A stretch of 64,000 bases of DNA, from the NCBI RefSeq assembly GCF_000302535.1, contig NC_018708.1, positions 3,038,001 to 3,102,000 on the forward strand, in the 5' to 3' direction. The translations under genes were made by a program, and so were the position numbers. Within the stretch, counting starts at the first letter, position 1. Each line of letters opens with the position of its first letter. A model generated the notes under the pieces. That model saw only the letters and a list, made by a program, of their open reading frames with translations. It did no database searches and was not told the origin of the DNA. Shown here piece by piece: positions 35,326 to 44,327 of the stretch. Source of the DNA: Acidovorax sp. KKS102 (GTDB taxonomy: Bacteria > Pseudomonadota > Gammaproteobacteria > Burkholderiales > Burkholderiaceae_C).

Positions 35326-36508
35326 GAAATCCTGCAAAACTTCCCCCGATGTTTGGTAGGAGTCAGCAGGCGATGGCAATCTCACGGCCATGAAGCAAAG
35401 CAGCCTTGATCTGAGCCTGAGTACCAAGAAGACCCGCAAGCAGGAGCTTCTTGCCCAGATGGATCTGGTGGTTCCCTGGGCTGCGTTGGTCGAGCTCATC
35501 ACGCCGTATTACCCAGAAGGCAAGAACGGTCGCCCACCCTTTGCACTGGAGACCATGCTGCGCATCCACTGCATGCAACAGTGGTTCACCCTGTCAGATC
35601 TGGCGATGGAAGAAGCCTTCTTTGATACCCCGATCTACCGAGAGTTTGCCCAGCTCGATGCCCATGGACGAATACCGGATGAGAGCACCATCCTGAGGTT
35701 TCGCCATCGGCTGGAGAAACATAAGCTGGCCGATCAGATTCTGGCCACCGTCAATGATCTGCTGGCAGCCCAGGGCTTGCTGCTCAAGGCCGGAACAGCC
35801 GTGGACGCCACCTTGATTGCAGCACCGAGTTCCACCAAGAACAAGGACAGAAAGCGCGATCCAGAGATGCACTCCAGCCAAAAGGGCAACGAGTGGCACT
35901 TTGGCATGAAGGCCCATATCGGCGTGGACGCGGACTCTGGGCTGGTGCACACCGTCATCGGCACCTCGGGCAACGTGTCTGATGTGGTGGAAGGCAACAG
36001 TTTGCTCCATGGTCAGGAGACAGACGTCTTTGGGGATGCGGGCTACCAAGGCGCACACAAGCGCTCCGATGCCAGCAAAGACGTCACCTGGCATGTGGCG
36101 ATGCGCCCAGGCAAGCGCAAAGAGCTGGACAAAGAGAACAACCCCGTTGATGCGCTCATAGACCAAGTGGAGAAGATCAAGGCCAGCATCCGGGCCAAGG
36201 TGGAACACCCCTTCAGGGTGATCAAACGACAGTTTGGCTATACCAAGGTGCGTTACCGGGGGCTCAAGAAGAACACGTTGCAGCTCAAGACGCTGTTTGC
36301 ACTATCGAACCTGTGGATGGTGCGCCACCAATTGCTGGCGGCGCAGGGATGAGTGCGTCTGCAAACAGGCAAGGGGGCCGCAAAAGCGGGGCAAATGGCC
36401 TTAATGGGCGTGAAAAATGGCTTCACGACGCGAGCAAAACGGCTGCAATTGCGTCATCTAAAAAAACGGACCGGTAGCACTTACTAATCCGAGTTGTTCA
36501 GGACATCC
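35326..36508 (+). mobile_element. IS5-family insertion sequence
   Basis: A 1183-bp element with imperfect 16-bp terminal inverted repeats: GGAAATCCTGCAAAAC at the left, and GGATGTCCTGAACAAC as the complement of the right end. The 4-bp target TTTA is repeated at 35322-35325 and 36509-36512. It holds one transposase gene. Size, ends and transposase type match the IS5 family, whose usual target is four bases long. Confidence 0.8.
35390..36352 (+). CDS. IS5-family DDE transposase
   Basis: A 320-residue transposase. The N-terminal part (PPFALETMLRIHCMQQWFTL, IPDESTILRFRHRLE) is the IS5 DNA-binding region. The DDE residues lie in GTAVDATLIAAP, VFGDAGYQGA and VEHPFRVIKRQFGY. It looks full length and undamaged. 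It uses the first ATG, downstream of the left inverted repeat. Confidence 0.95.
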   Translation: MKQSSLDLSLSTKKTRKQELLAQMDLVVPWAALVELITPYYPEGKNGRPPFALETMLRIHCMQQWFTLSDLAMEEAFFDTPIYREFAQLDAHGRIPDESTILRFRHRLEKHKLADQILATVNDLLAAQGLLLKAGTAVDATLIAAPSSTKNKDRKRDPEMHSSQKGNEWHFGMKAHIGVDADSGLVHTVIGTSGNVSDVVEGNSLLHGQETDVFGDAGYQGAHKRSDASKDVTWHVAMRPGKRKELDKENNPVDALIDQVEKIKASIRAKVEHPFRVIKRQFGYTKVRYRGLKKNTLQLKTLFALSNLWMVRHQLLAAQG

Positions 36509-36509
36509 T

Positions 36510-37172
36510 TTAAGGAACCTTAGGAACTGAGGGCTTAGAGTTGGAAGACTTTTCCCACTCCCAGCGGACGGCGGTCAATGTGACATGATAGACATTGAAA
36601 ACAAGTGACTTGAGCAGCATTACCAAATACACGGTCCAGCCTCCCATGAACATAAGCAGTACCCCGCTGACCCAGTACTTGACAGTATCTACTTGGCCAG
36701 CTATCTCTGGGTAGGTTCTTGCGTTAGCTAGTGCTACAGACGCCAGTCCACCTGTTTGAATGAAAAGGTCTAGCGTGATGCAGCAAAAAAGGTAAGTAAC
36801 GTAATGTACAAATACCACCATAAACGCCGACAGGTTGTACTTTAGAAAGCTTTCACCAGTTCCGGGCTTCTCGCGCTGAGCCATCTCTAAAAATACGTCA
36901 ATGCGAATTACGGTTACGAAGACCGTAAAACCAGCTATCAAGAAACCGAGGGTTGATGGAGCGAACGCGATGCCTGCAGTTACTAGGCGTCTTAGTTGGC
37001 CTGTGATGAGTTCGGGGTACTCCGGAACTAACCAAACAAATCGAAGAATCATCCCAGAAACCAGCAAAGCCGCTATCAGATTAAAACGACTTTGTTCAAA
37101 CTTGAAGGAGAGCCTCCAAAGAGCAAAGAGGCTTTTCTCCTTTGTTAGGTCCTTAGGTGTTGGTATCGCCAT
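36510..37172 (-). CDS. Four-helix membrane protein, candidate effector of two-gene defence pair
   Basis: A 220-residue protein; start at 37172, preceded by a GAGAGGAAA ribosome site. It has four predicted membrane helices: around FNLIAALLVSGMILRFVWLV, FAPSTLGFLIAGFTVFVTVI, FMVVFVHYVTYLFCCITLDL and VSGVLLMFMGGWTVYLVMLL. It overlaps the end of the 371-residue gene by 20 bp, so they are coupled. Small 4-TM partners occur in RexB and KwaA, where the membrane protein affects ion flow or envelope state. The IS5 insertion abuts its stop codon, which lies in the target duplication and is intact. I do not recognise its family by sequence. Confidence 0.7.
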   Translation of the reverse strand: MAIPTPKDLTKEKSLFALWRLSFKFEQSRFNLIAALLVSGMILRFVWLVPEYPELITGQLRRLVTAGIAFAPSTLGFLIAGFTVFVTVIRIDVFLEMAQREKPGTGESFLKYNLSAFMVVFVHYVTYLFCCITLDLFIQTGGLASVALANARTYPEIAGQVDTVKYWVSGVLLMFMGGWTVYLVMLLKSLVFNVYHVTLTAVRWEWEKSSNSKPSVPKVP

Positions 37173-38268
37173 CGGCGTTTCCTCTCGCATGAGACGCAAC
37201 TACTGAGCGGATCAAAGCAACATGTCCATCTGAATGCTGCGCCTTTGAAATCTTAACCAGCCCCTTGCGTACGTATTCGTTGAAGAGGCCCAGCAATACA
37301 TTAGCGGCGCTCTTGATTGATGGGGGAACGTCATTTAATTTGGCTACAGCTTTGAACTCTTCGTTCGTCCCTCGAATCCGGACATTCGCCTCATCCTTTC
37401 CACTCAACTGAACCTCTGCATTTCCTGTGAGAGCAGACTCCAATTGAGATATGACATGATTTTTCGTAAGGCCACTCTTGTTTTTGTAGGTGATTGTCGA
37501 AACTTCTGCTCCAGCATCATCCCCCTTATTTCGCACCTGCTCGAAAAATTCGTCATTATCAATTTCCGAATTCCGGCGCAGTAGCCGTACGCTGGCGTGG
37601 TCCAGCACTTTGAACCGCTTGACGAACTCACGCAGGCTCTCATCATTGGAAAGCGGGACAACTTCTAGGCTTGGATGAGGGACTAGCGCTCTAAGCAATT
37701 TCAGCGTTGGCTTTCTGAGACCATCGACGGTCTCGCTTTCGCCCATTGCTTTCGGGGAAAACTTATACAAAAGCGCAGTATCGATCGCCTCACGGCCATC
37801 GTCGATTGCTCGCGCGTCGTCATAGAACTCGCGGATCAAATTTTCTCTGGCATGGGATAGGAACGAACTGATGGTCGATTTAAAGGCGTCTAGCCCCGGT
37901 GCGTTGGGCGTCTCATGGCAGTAGATGAGTTTGTGGCTATCCAGCAGGAGCACGAACATCGAGGAGGGGGAGGTATGCATCTGTTGCTTGGCTTTTAGCA
38001 GTTGACCCGTAGTGGGGTCGAACTGTTGCTCACTGCGAACGACCATGTCCTTGATCAGACGGCCAATGATGGCCGGGGCATCGCTTCCTTCAGGCATGGG
38101 GAGATTTGTCACCACGACTTGGTGAAGAAGGTATCGAATGTCTCGGAACGCGCGAGCGCTCTTTGTTTCAAATGCCGGGATGACGATCTCGCGGAGGACA
38201 TCTGCAAGCTCTGCATCACCGACATGACAAATGAAGTTGGCGAAATGAACGGGGTGACCGTTGCTCAT
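37153..38268 (-). CDS. RexA/KwaB-like candidate sensor protein
   Basis: A 371-residue soluble protein of lower GC than the neighbouring restriction genes. A strand-rich N-terminal half contains MFVLLLDSHKLIYCHET, followed by ALVPHPSLEVVPLSNDESLR. A C-terminal alpha/beta part follows. The order of these blocks recalls lambda RexA and the DUF4868 KwaB proteins, which bind nucleic acid or phage complexes and act with a small membrane partner. A 4-TM gene follows with overlap. Sequence identity to those families is not evident by eye, so the assignment is a hypothesis. Confidence 0.55.
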   Translation of the reverse strand: MSNGHPVHFANFICHVGDAELADVLREIVIPAFETKSARAFRDIRYLLHQVVVTNLPMPEGSDAPAIIGRLIKDMVVRSEQQFDPTTGQLLKAKQQMHTSPSSMFVLLLDSHKLIYCHETPNAPGLDAFKSTISSFLSHARENLIREFYDDARAIDDGREAIDTALLYKFSPKAMGESETVDGLRKPTLKLLRALVPHPSLEVVPLSNDESLREFVKRFKVLDHASVRLLRRNSEIDNDEFFEQVRNKGDDAGAEVSTITYKNKSGLTKNHVISQLESALTGNAEVQLSGKDEANVRIRGTNEEFKAVAKLNDVPPSIKSAANVLLGLFNEYVRKGLVKISKAQHSDGHVALIRSVVASHARGNADGDTNT

Positions 38269-38320
38269 GTAATGCTCCCGGTTTTGTGGTCTGTAGGTGT
38301 AGGGTAATTAGGCCATTTTT

Positions 38321-39322
38321 TTACAACAAACTCGGAATCTTCCGCCTTGACACGGGTCGGATGTACTTTGCCAGTGTCACGTCGGATTTGTGCCCTGTTT
38401 GCTCTCGTATCTGCCACGGCTGCAGACCCTTCTCTGCCGCGCTTGTGCAGTAGCCAGCCCTCAAGCTGTGGCCGCTGACTTTCTTAGCGTCACCACCCAC
38501 GCGTTCCACCGACGCTTTCACCACTAGCGCCACTGACTGCGCAGATAGGCCATGCTGTGCAACGCGGTCATGGCGGCTGACGGCACGAAACACAAACCCC
38601 TCATTGATCCCCGAAATTTCCAGCCAATGCGCCAAGGCACGCACTGGACAACGCTCGCCATTGGCATGAGGAATGAACACTGTGCGGCCCTGAGCCTCTT
38701 GGTCAGTCTTGCTAGATGGTAAGAAAATCTCTATTCCATTGGGCAGATGGGTCAGGTGCTCAACACGCACGGCCACAAGCTCCGACCTGCGCATGGCCGA
38801 CGCAAACCCCACGAGCAGCAAGGCGCGATCACGCGCGGCCTTAATAGGCATCTTCTGCTGGTCGATCATCACCAGCGCCGCAAGCAGATCGTCTTTGACC
38901 ATGGGCTGGACTTGTCGCTGCTTGGTACCCAGTGTCCGGCGAATGCCCTGCATCACGCGCTTCACGGTCTCGCTTCGGGCCGGGGATTCCAGATTTTTAT
39001 CGAGGTGAGCTTTGTGGATCACGGTGAGCCGTCGCTCCAGGGTAGCTACCGACAATTTTTCCGTGCACTGGGCCAGGTACTCGGCCAAAACCGCTGGACT
39101 GGCTGGAATAGTCCCGCCGTTGGCGAAAAAATGCTTCAGATCAGAGGCGTATGCGCGTTTGGTGGCGGCTGACTGGCTTGCTGCGATGAACTGCTCGGCA
39201 ATATCCGAAAAACCGCTCAAAACACCCTCTGGCGGCGTTTGCGGCATGGTGTTGGATGCTGTGGTGCTGCGAGCAGACAACGCTGCGCCAGCGCGCTCCA
39301 GCGGAGTGCGAATTTTCTTCAT
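38321..39322 (-). CDS. Second tyrosine recombinase
   Basis: A 333-residue recombinase without an arm-binding domain. It has a core-binding SAM-like region (ATKRAYASDLKHFFANGG) and a catalytic domain with Arg in AMRRSELVAVR, HSLRAGY, GHKSDVT and Tyr in KYIRPV. Such recombinases often serve nested mobile modules or resolve dimers. It reads away from the terminator at 39355 and sits next to the sensor/4-TM pair, which it may have carried in. No second att pair was found. Confidence 0.88.
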   Translation of the reverse strand: MKKIRTPLERAGAALSARSTTASNTMPQTPPEGVLSGFSDIAEQFIAASQSAATKRAYASDLKHFFANGGTIPASPAVLAEYLAQCTEKLSVATLERRLTVIHKAHLDKNLESPARSETVKRVMQGIRRTLGTKQRQVQPMVKDDLLAALVMIDQQKMPIKAARDRALLLVGFASAMRRSELVAVRVEHLTHLPNGIEIFLPSSKTDQEAQGRTVFIPHANGERCPVRALAHWLEISGINEGFVFRAVSRHDRVAQHGLSAQSVALVVKASVERVGGDAKKVSGHSLRAGYCTSAAEKGLQPWQIREQTGHKSDVTLAKYIRPVSRRKIPSLL

Positions 39323-39354
39323 GGCGATTCCTATGGACGGGTTGGAAAAACAAT

Positions 39355-39383
39355 AAAAAACGGCCCGCGAATGGGGCCGTTTT
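39355..39383. terminator. Bidirectional rho-independent terminator
   Basis: A GC-rich stem CGGCCC (39361-39366) and GGGCCG (39374-39379) is flanked by six A on the left and four T on the right, so it can work on both strands. It lies in the 312-bp gap 39323-39634, upstream of the recombinase gene and facing the AP2-like gene. The remainder of that gap is AT-rich with no gene. Confidence 0.7.
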
Positions 39384-39634
39384 GATGGTTATCTGGCTAG
39401 CGATAACTGTGCATTAGCACTACCTGAGTTTGGAAAAACTATTTTCTATGACTACCTGGGTGCACCGCATATCTCATCGAAAACGGGGTGCAGGCATTAA
39501 AAATGAAAATCATTACCAATTATTACAGGGTGATTCGGTTTTGGCAATTTTAAATTTTCAATTAATTACCTATCACTCCGGCAATTGCACCAACCCAACT
39601 AAACCACTTTTCCAGAAGCTGGAAGTCTTGAAAT

Positions 39635-40147
39635 TTAATTGGCCTTGCGTCCACGCAGCTTTTTCTCAGACGGAATAGCGAGAATGATCTTTTTGGTTGT
39701 GGCCTTGTCCAGCTTCTTTACCTTTGCCAGACGCAGCGCTGCAAGCCGCCAATTTTCCTCCCAGCTGCGGTCGGCCATTCGCACGCTGCTGCTGTGCTGC
39801 TTTCCATCTACGGTGATATTGATAAAGAAACCCACATATTCATAACCTTGGGTGTCTTTTCCCGCTCGGTAGGAAATTCCCTTGATCCCTGTATTGGTTC
39901 GACTAACGAATGGATCAAAGCCTTGCTGCACCTTTGATTTCTTCTGTAGTCTTTCCAACTTCTTGTCGTATGCCTCAGCTGCAGCTAGAAGCTCCTTTTT
40001 TTCGGCACGCGTGGCATTGCGATACGTAGTCACCTCATTCTTTATCACGCGAATGCGATAGCTGAAAGATTTGATATGAGGGACTTTGTCGATGCTACGT
40101 TCAACACGCAAGCCGATAAATTTGTCGTTGACCTCACGAACACTCAT
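39635..40147 (-). CDS. AP2-like DNA-binding domain protein
   Basis: A 170-residue basic protein. Residues about 85-145 (TGIKGISYRAGKD, YVGFFINITVDGKQ, ENWRLAALRLAKVK) follow the pattern of bacterial AP2/ERF domains found in mobile elements. A helical stretch precedes it (RAEKKELLAAAEAYDKKLER). It lies after the metalloprotease gene in the same direction. A regulatory or homing-related DNA-binding role is likely; the target is unknown. Confidence 0.6.
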   Translation of the reverse strand: MSVREVNDKFIGLRVERSIDKVPHIKSFSYRIRVIKNEVTTYRNATRAEKKELLAAAEAYDKKLERLQKKSKVQQGFDPFVSRTNTGIKGISYRAGKDTQGYEYVGFFINITVDGKQHSSSVRMADRSWEENWRLAALRLAKVKKLDKATTKKIILAIPSEKKLRGRKAN

Positions 40148-40188
40148 TTAAATCCTCTCTCCAGCTTTATTTGTTTGGCTTGTGGAAA

Positions 40189-40905
40189 TCAGTAATCCCA
40201 GTCCTCATGCCGGACCGGCAGATTGTTCAACTCATCCCGATAGTGCTGCCATTTGGGCATGAACAGATTCATCACCGACACAAACCTGGCGTTGTGGCTG
40301 GGCTCGATCAAGTGCGCGAGTTCATGCACCACGATGTACTCCAGGCACTCGGGTGGTTTCTTGGCCAAGTCAGTGTTCAGGCGGATGGCGCGGCTGGTGG
40401 GGTTGCAACTGCCCCATTTGGTTTTCATGCGCTGCACGAAGACCTTGGATGACTTCACGTTCATCAAGGCCTCCCACTTTTTCAGCAGTGGCGGCACGGC
40501 CGTTTTGACTTGTTCCCGGTACCAAGCATCCAGCAGCTCTTCGCGCCGCTCTGTGGTGGTGCCGGGGCGCACTGAAAGCACGATGCGGTTGTGCTGGCGG
40601 TCGATGCTGGGTGCGGCGTCGCGCTCCACCACCGTCAGCAGATAGCGCTTGCCCCACAGGTAGTGGCTCTCGCGGTCGATGTAGTCACGAGGCGATTCAC
40701 GCTCCTGCGCCTGCACTTTACGCTGCTGCCCTTTGATCCATGGCAGTTTGGAAATGGCAAACACCCGAATGGTGTCCAGCGCCATGTGTTCTGGCGCAGA
40801 AATCCGCACCCGGCCAGCAGGTGGGTACACGCTCAAGTGCACATGCTTGATGCGCTTTCTGACCACATCGGCAGGGATGCCGCCCAAGTCGATGGTCTCA
40901 AGCAT
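40189..40905 (-). CDS. YgjP/SprT-like metallopeptidase linked to type I restriction
   Basis: A 238-residue protein of the YgjP (DUF45/WLM-like) group. The zinc site is visible in VVHELAHLIEPSHNARF (HExxH plus a further His), with LNTDLAKKPPECLEYI just ahead. Genes of this group commonly follow hsdR. Its ATG shares one base with the hsdR stop (TGATG), so it is the last coupled gene of the restriction operon. It may process or turn over HsdR to limit self-damage, but no substrate is shown by the sequence. Confidence 0.85.
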   Translation of the reverse strand: MLETIDLGGIPADVVRKRIKHVHLSVYPPAGRVRISAPEHMALDTIRVFAISKLPWIKGQQRKVQAQERESPRDYIDRESHYLWGKRYLLTVVERDAAPSIDRQHNRIVLSVRPGTTTERREELLDAWYREQVKTAVPPLLKKWEALMNVKSSKVFVQRMKTKWGSCNPTSRAIRLNTDLAKKPPECLEYIVVHELAHLIEPSHNARFVSVMNLFMPKWQHYRDELNNLPVRHEDWDY

Positions 40906-43900
40906 CAGTATTCCGGCTGTGCGTAGATGATCAGGAACAGTCGCTCCACCTCATCCACGTCTTTGAGCACGTCGTACAGCGCACGCTTGATCACGAGCTC
41001 CTTGGCTTGCACGCCGCGCCAACCATCAGGTCGGGCCAGCTTGACCGCCTTGTCGATCTTCAGGGCAAGCTCTACGGCGGGGTCTTCTTCACTGTCTGCA
41101 GTGCCATAGGGGTCGTCTGCATCACTGATCGGGGTCGCGTTAAGCGCTGGCGAGTTCTTGATGTTGTTGAAGACGGCACGCTTGCCTGGCGAATCGAGCT
41201 TCGTTGGCGTGTCTTCCGCCTTGCCCGCCTGCACCTTGGTGGCAATGTCGGCGATGCGTTGCAGATACTCTTCGTACTCAATGGCCCGGTCTTTGCGCAG
41301 CTTGATGATTTCGTCCAGCAGCGCCGACATTTTTTCAAAGTAGGCTGGGTCGGTCAGGCTCTCTTTGATGATCTTGCTGCGAACGTTGTTTTCGATGGTC
41401 TCTGCAATCGCCTGCTGGTTGCCCTGCATGTCTGCCAGCTTGTTGGCAATGGCGTCCGCTATGCCGGTCTTCACGATCAGGTCCAGCAGGCCAATTCCGT
41501 CAAACGGAGAAATCTTGCGCGGTTCGCTGGCTTCGATGTACGTGTCGATCAGGTGCCGCATGTCTGCCTCGAACGGCTTCAGGTCCAGCGTTTCGCCGCT
41601 GGCCTTGCGGATGATCTCGCGGATGGCAAGGTACTGGTCCAGCTTGGTCTTGATGACTTTGGCGTCGGCTTCGCTGTACCCGGCCGGGGCCATTTCGTCG
41701 GCCACGTTGGCATAGGCGCGCACCAGTGCCACCACGCCTTTGTAAAACGCCACTCGCTGTGGTTCGCGGGTTTTGAGGTCGTCGGCAATTTCTGTGTTGC
41801 CGCAGAAGTAGTGGATGTGCTCCAACTCCCCCTTGGGAGGCGGCACCGGCTCGCACAGCAAGAACATGGCTTCCAGCGCGTTGTCTAGCCGCTCCCGGCC
41901 CAGCGTCAGCCGGTCTTGCAGCATCACTTCCGGGTCAGCACCGCCAGCGCTGTGGTCGATTTCCGAGGTGTACACCGCAATGGCGTTTTCCACCTTCTTG
42001 AACAAGTCCTTGTAATCGACAATGTAGCCAAAGTCCTTGTCTTCACCATCGAGCCGGTTGGTGCGGCAGATGGCCTGGAACAAGCCGTGGTCCTGCATGG
42101 ATTTGTCGATGTACAGGTACGAGCACGGCGGCGCGTCAAAACCTGTCAGCAGCTTGTCCACCACCACCAGCAAGCGCATGTTGGCCGGTTGTTTGATGAA
42201 CAAAGCCTTGGCCTCATCTTCGTAGGTTTCGGTTTTGGACTTGCCCGGTTTGGGCTGCACATTGGCCAGCAGGTCGGTGTAGGTGTTGTAGATGAACTGC
42301 TTGTCGGTTTCAGTGTTGGCACCGATCTCTTCCAGCGTCACATCCTTGGCCTGCGGGTTGTATGAGGTGATGACCGCGCACCGACCCTTGAACAGGGTCT
42401 TCTGGAACAGCGTGAAGTATTTGCACGCCTCGTAGATGCTGGACGCCACCAAGATGGCATTGCCCCGTTCGCTGGACAGGCGGGGTTTGACGCTGAAGTC
42501 AAAAATAATGTCGGCCACCACCCGGTCCATACGGGCCTTGGAGCTGAGCACGTTTTGCATCGTGCCCCATTGCTTTTTCAGCTCTTGCTTTTGCCAGTCG
42601 TTCAGCCCTTTGGTCTTGGCATCAAACCACTGGTCAATCTTGTCCTGTGAACCCAGCTTTTGGTCAATGTCACGGGCCTCATACACCAAGTCCAGCACCA
42701 CCCCATCTTCCACGGCTTCGCTGAATTTGTAGGTGTGGATGTAGCCGCCAAACACTTCCAGGCTGGTGGCCTTGTCTTTCTTGAGCAGGGGTGTGCCAGT
42801 GAAGCCAATGAACACGGCGTTCGGCATTAACGCCTTCATCACCCGGTTGAGCTTGCCCCCCTGTGTGCGGTGGCACTCGTCCACAAACACAAACACCTCA
42901 CCCACCGTAGTGCTGGGCTGGGCCTGCAGGTCTTTGATGAAAGCGTCAAAGTCCGCATCGGCATTCTTGGCCGTCACGCCAAACTTGTGCACCAGCGAAC
43001 ACAGCAGCCGGGGCGTGGCCTGACTCAGTTGGCTCATCAAGTCCCGCCCGCTGCTGGTGCGGCAAATGGTCTCGCCAGCGTCGGTAAAAACCCGTTCGAT
43101 CTGCTTATCCAACTCGTCGCGGTCGGTGATGATCGCCACCCGCGCCTGTGGGTTGTTCTCCAGAATCCACTTGGCCAGCAGCACCATCAAGATGCTTTTA
43201 CCCGCCCCCTGTGTATGCCAGATGATGCCGCCCTTGCGCTGCTTCACATGCTCTTGCGCGGCCTTGATGCCGAAATACTGGTGCACGCGGGGCAGCTTTT
43301 TGACGCCGCTCTCAAACAGCACAAAGTCGTGCATCAACTCAATGATGCGGGCCTTGTTGCACATCTTCAGCAGGTACTTGTCCAGCTTGAATCGGCTGTT
43401 GTCTGCCTCGTCTTCCTTCCAGGTCAGAAAGAACTTTGCGGGCGTGCCGATGGTGCCGTATTGCATCCCTTCAGAATCATTGCCCGCCATGATCAACTGC
43501 ACGGTGCTGAAGAACCATGCGTTGAACTCGGGCTGCTGGTTCGACAGGCTTTGCCGGATGCCATCGCCAATGCTGACCCGGCTGTTTTTAAGTTCCAGCA
43601 CGCCAATGGCGATGCCGTTGACGTACAGCACCAAGTCAGGCCGCCGCTGCTGTTTGCCTTTGAGGGTGACTTCTTCGGCAATGGCAAAGTGGTTGTTGGT
43701 GGCCTCTTTCCAGTCAATCAGGTGCACTGTTTCCGTGGCCTTGCCCGCCTCAGTCTTCACCGGTACCCCGTAGCGCAGCAACTGGTACACGGCCTGGTTG
43801 TTGCCGTACAGGCTGCGTTCGGGGTGGTTGGCTTCCGTGCGCAGCTTGTGCAGTGCCGTGCTGATCTGCTGCGGGGTGTAGCCCGCGCTGGTCAGGTACT

Positions 43901-44039
43901 CGGTCAGCAAGCCCTCTTCGATATTGCTGTTGTCAGCGCGGTCGGCCCAGTCGCCCAGGTAGCGGTAACCAAGCTCATCGCAGAACAGTTTGACCACGCG
44001 GTTTTGCGTGGCGCGCTCAGGCTTGCCAATGTCGCTCAT
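40905..44039 (-). CDS. hsdR: Type I restriction enzyme, endonuclease/translocase subunit
   Basis: A 1044-residue HsdR of normal length. The N-terminal PD-(D/E)XK nuclease has RRPDLVLYVNG and GVLELKNS near residue 153. The SF2 motor has Walker A GAGKS near 280, VDECHRT near 386, and QAICRTNRLDGEDKDFG later; a helical C-terminal domain follows. It works with HsdM2HsdS to translocate and cut unmodified DNA. Intact with no frameshift. It is separated from hsdM/hsdS by the zeta-toxin pair and an opposite-strand small frame. Confidence 0.95.
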   Translation of the reverse strand: MSDIGKPERATQNRVVKLFCDELGYRYLGDWADRADNSNIEEGLLTEYLTSAGYTPQQISTALHKLRTEANHPERSLYGNNQAVYQLLRYGVPVKTEAGKATETVHLIDWKEATNNHFAIAEEVTLKGKQQRRPDLVLYVNGIAIGVLELKNSRVSIGDGIRQSLSNQQPEFNAWFFSTVQLIMAGNDSEGMQYGTIGTPAKFFLTWKEDEADNSRFKLDKYLLKMCNKARIIELMHDFVLFESGVKKLPRVHQYFGIKAAQEHVKQRKGGIIWHTQGAGKSILMVLLAKWILENNPQARVAIITDRDELDKQIERVFTDAGETICRTSSGRDLMSQLSQATPRLLCSLVHKFGVTAKNADADFDAFIKDLQAQPSTTVGEVFVFVDECHRTQGGKLNRVMKALMPNAVFIGFTGTPLLKKDKATSLEVFGGYIHTYKFSEAVEDGVVLDLVYEARDIDQKLGSQDKIDQWFDAKTKGLNDWQKQELKKQWGTMQNVLSSKARMDRVVADIIFDFSVKPRLSSERGNAILVASSIYEACKYFTLFQKTLFKGRCAVITSYNPQAKDVTLEEIGANTETDKQFIYNTYTDLLANVQPKPGKSKTETYEDEAKALFIKQPANMRLLVVVDKLLTGFDAPPCSYLYIDKSMQDHGLFQAICRTNRLDGEDKDFGYIVDYKDLFKKVENAIAVYTSEIDHSAGGADPEVMLQDRLTLGRERLDNALEAMFLLCEPVPPPKGELEHIHYFCGNTEIADDLKTREPQRVAFYKGVVALVRAYANVADEMAPAGYSEADAKVIKTKLDQYLAIREIIRKASGETLDLKPFEADMRHLIDTYIEASEPRKISPFDGIGLLDLIVKTGIADAIANKLADMQGNQQAIAETIENNVRSKIIKESLTDPAYFEKMSALLDEIIKLRKDRAIEYEEYLQRIADIATKVQAGKAEDTPTKLDSPGKRAVFNNIKNSPALNATPISDADDPYGTADSEEDPAVELALKIDKAVKLARPDGWRGVQAKELVIKRALYDVLKDVDEVERLFLIIYAQPEY

Positions 44040-44105
44040 ATGGATGTTTTCTCCCTCGCCCCAAGATCACTAACTACACTGGATCACCAGCCACATGATG
44101 TGACC

Positions 44106-44279
44106 ATGCCCCACAACCAACCACCGCCCCCTGTGCCCTTCAAGCCCAATCTACGCGCGGTGTGGCGATCCGTGGCCAGTTCCACAGCGCTGGAAACGGG
44201 GCAGAGTGTGAAGCAACTGGAGCAAAAGCTGCAAAACTCAAATCAACACCGATTCGCACAGGTCAAGCTGGCTGACTGA
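44106..44279 (+). CDS. Possible small protein on the opposite strand of the hsd operon
   Basis: A 57-residue frame in the 288-bp gap between the zeta-toxin gene and hsdR, reading against both. It is proline-rich at the start (PHNQPPPPVPFKPN) and helical later (SVKQLEQKLQNSNQ). I see no clear ribosome site or family. It could be a small gene or chance; it is listed because it fills an otherwise empty gap. Confidence 0.3.
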   Translation: MPHNQPPPPVPFKPNLRAVWRSVASSTALETGQSVKQLEQKLQNSNQHRFAQVKLAD

Positions 44280-44327
44280 CGGATACGGGTCACAGTTTTG
44301 AAATTGCAGAGCCGTTCTGTGCGGTGG

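Noticed and set aside
42870..44279. Open frame of 469 codons on the plus strand
   Set aside because: Almost entirely antisense to hsdR. Only its last 57 codons lie in a gap and are listed separately with low confidence.
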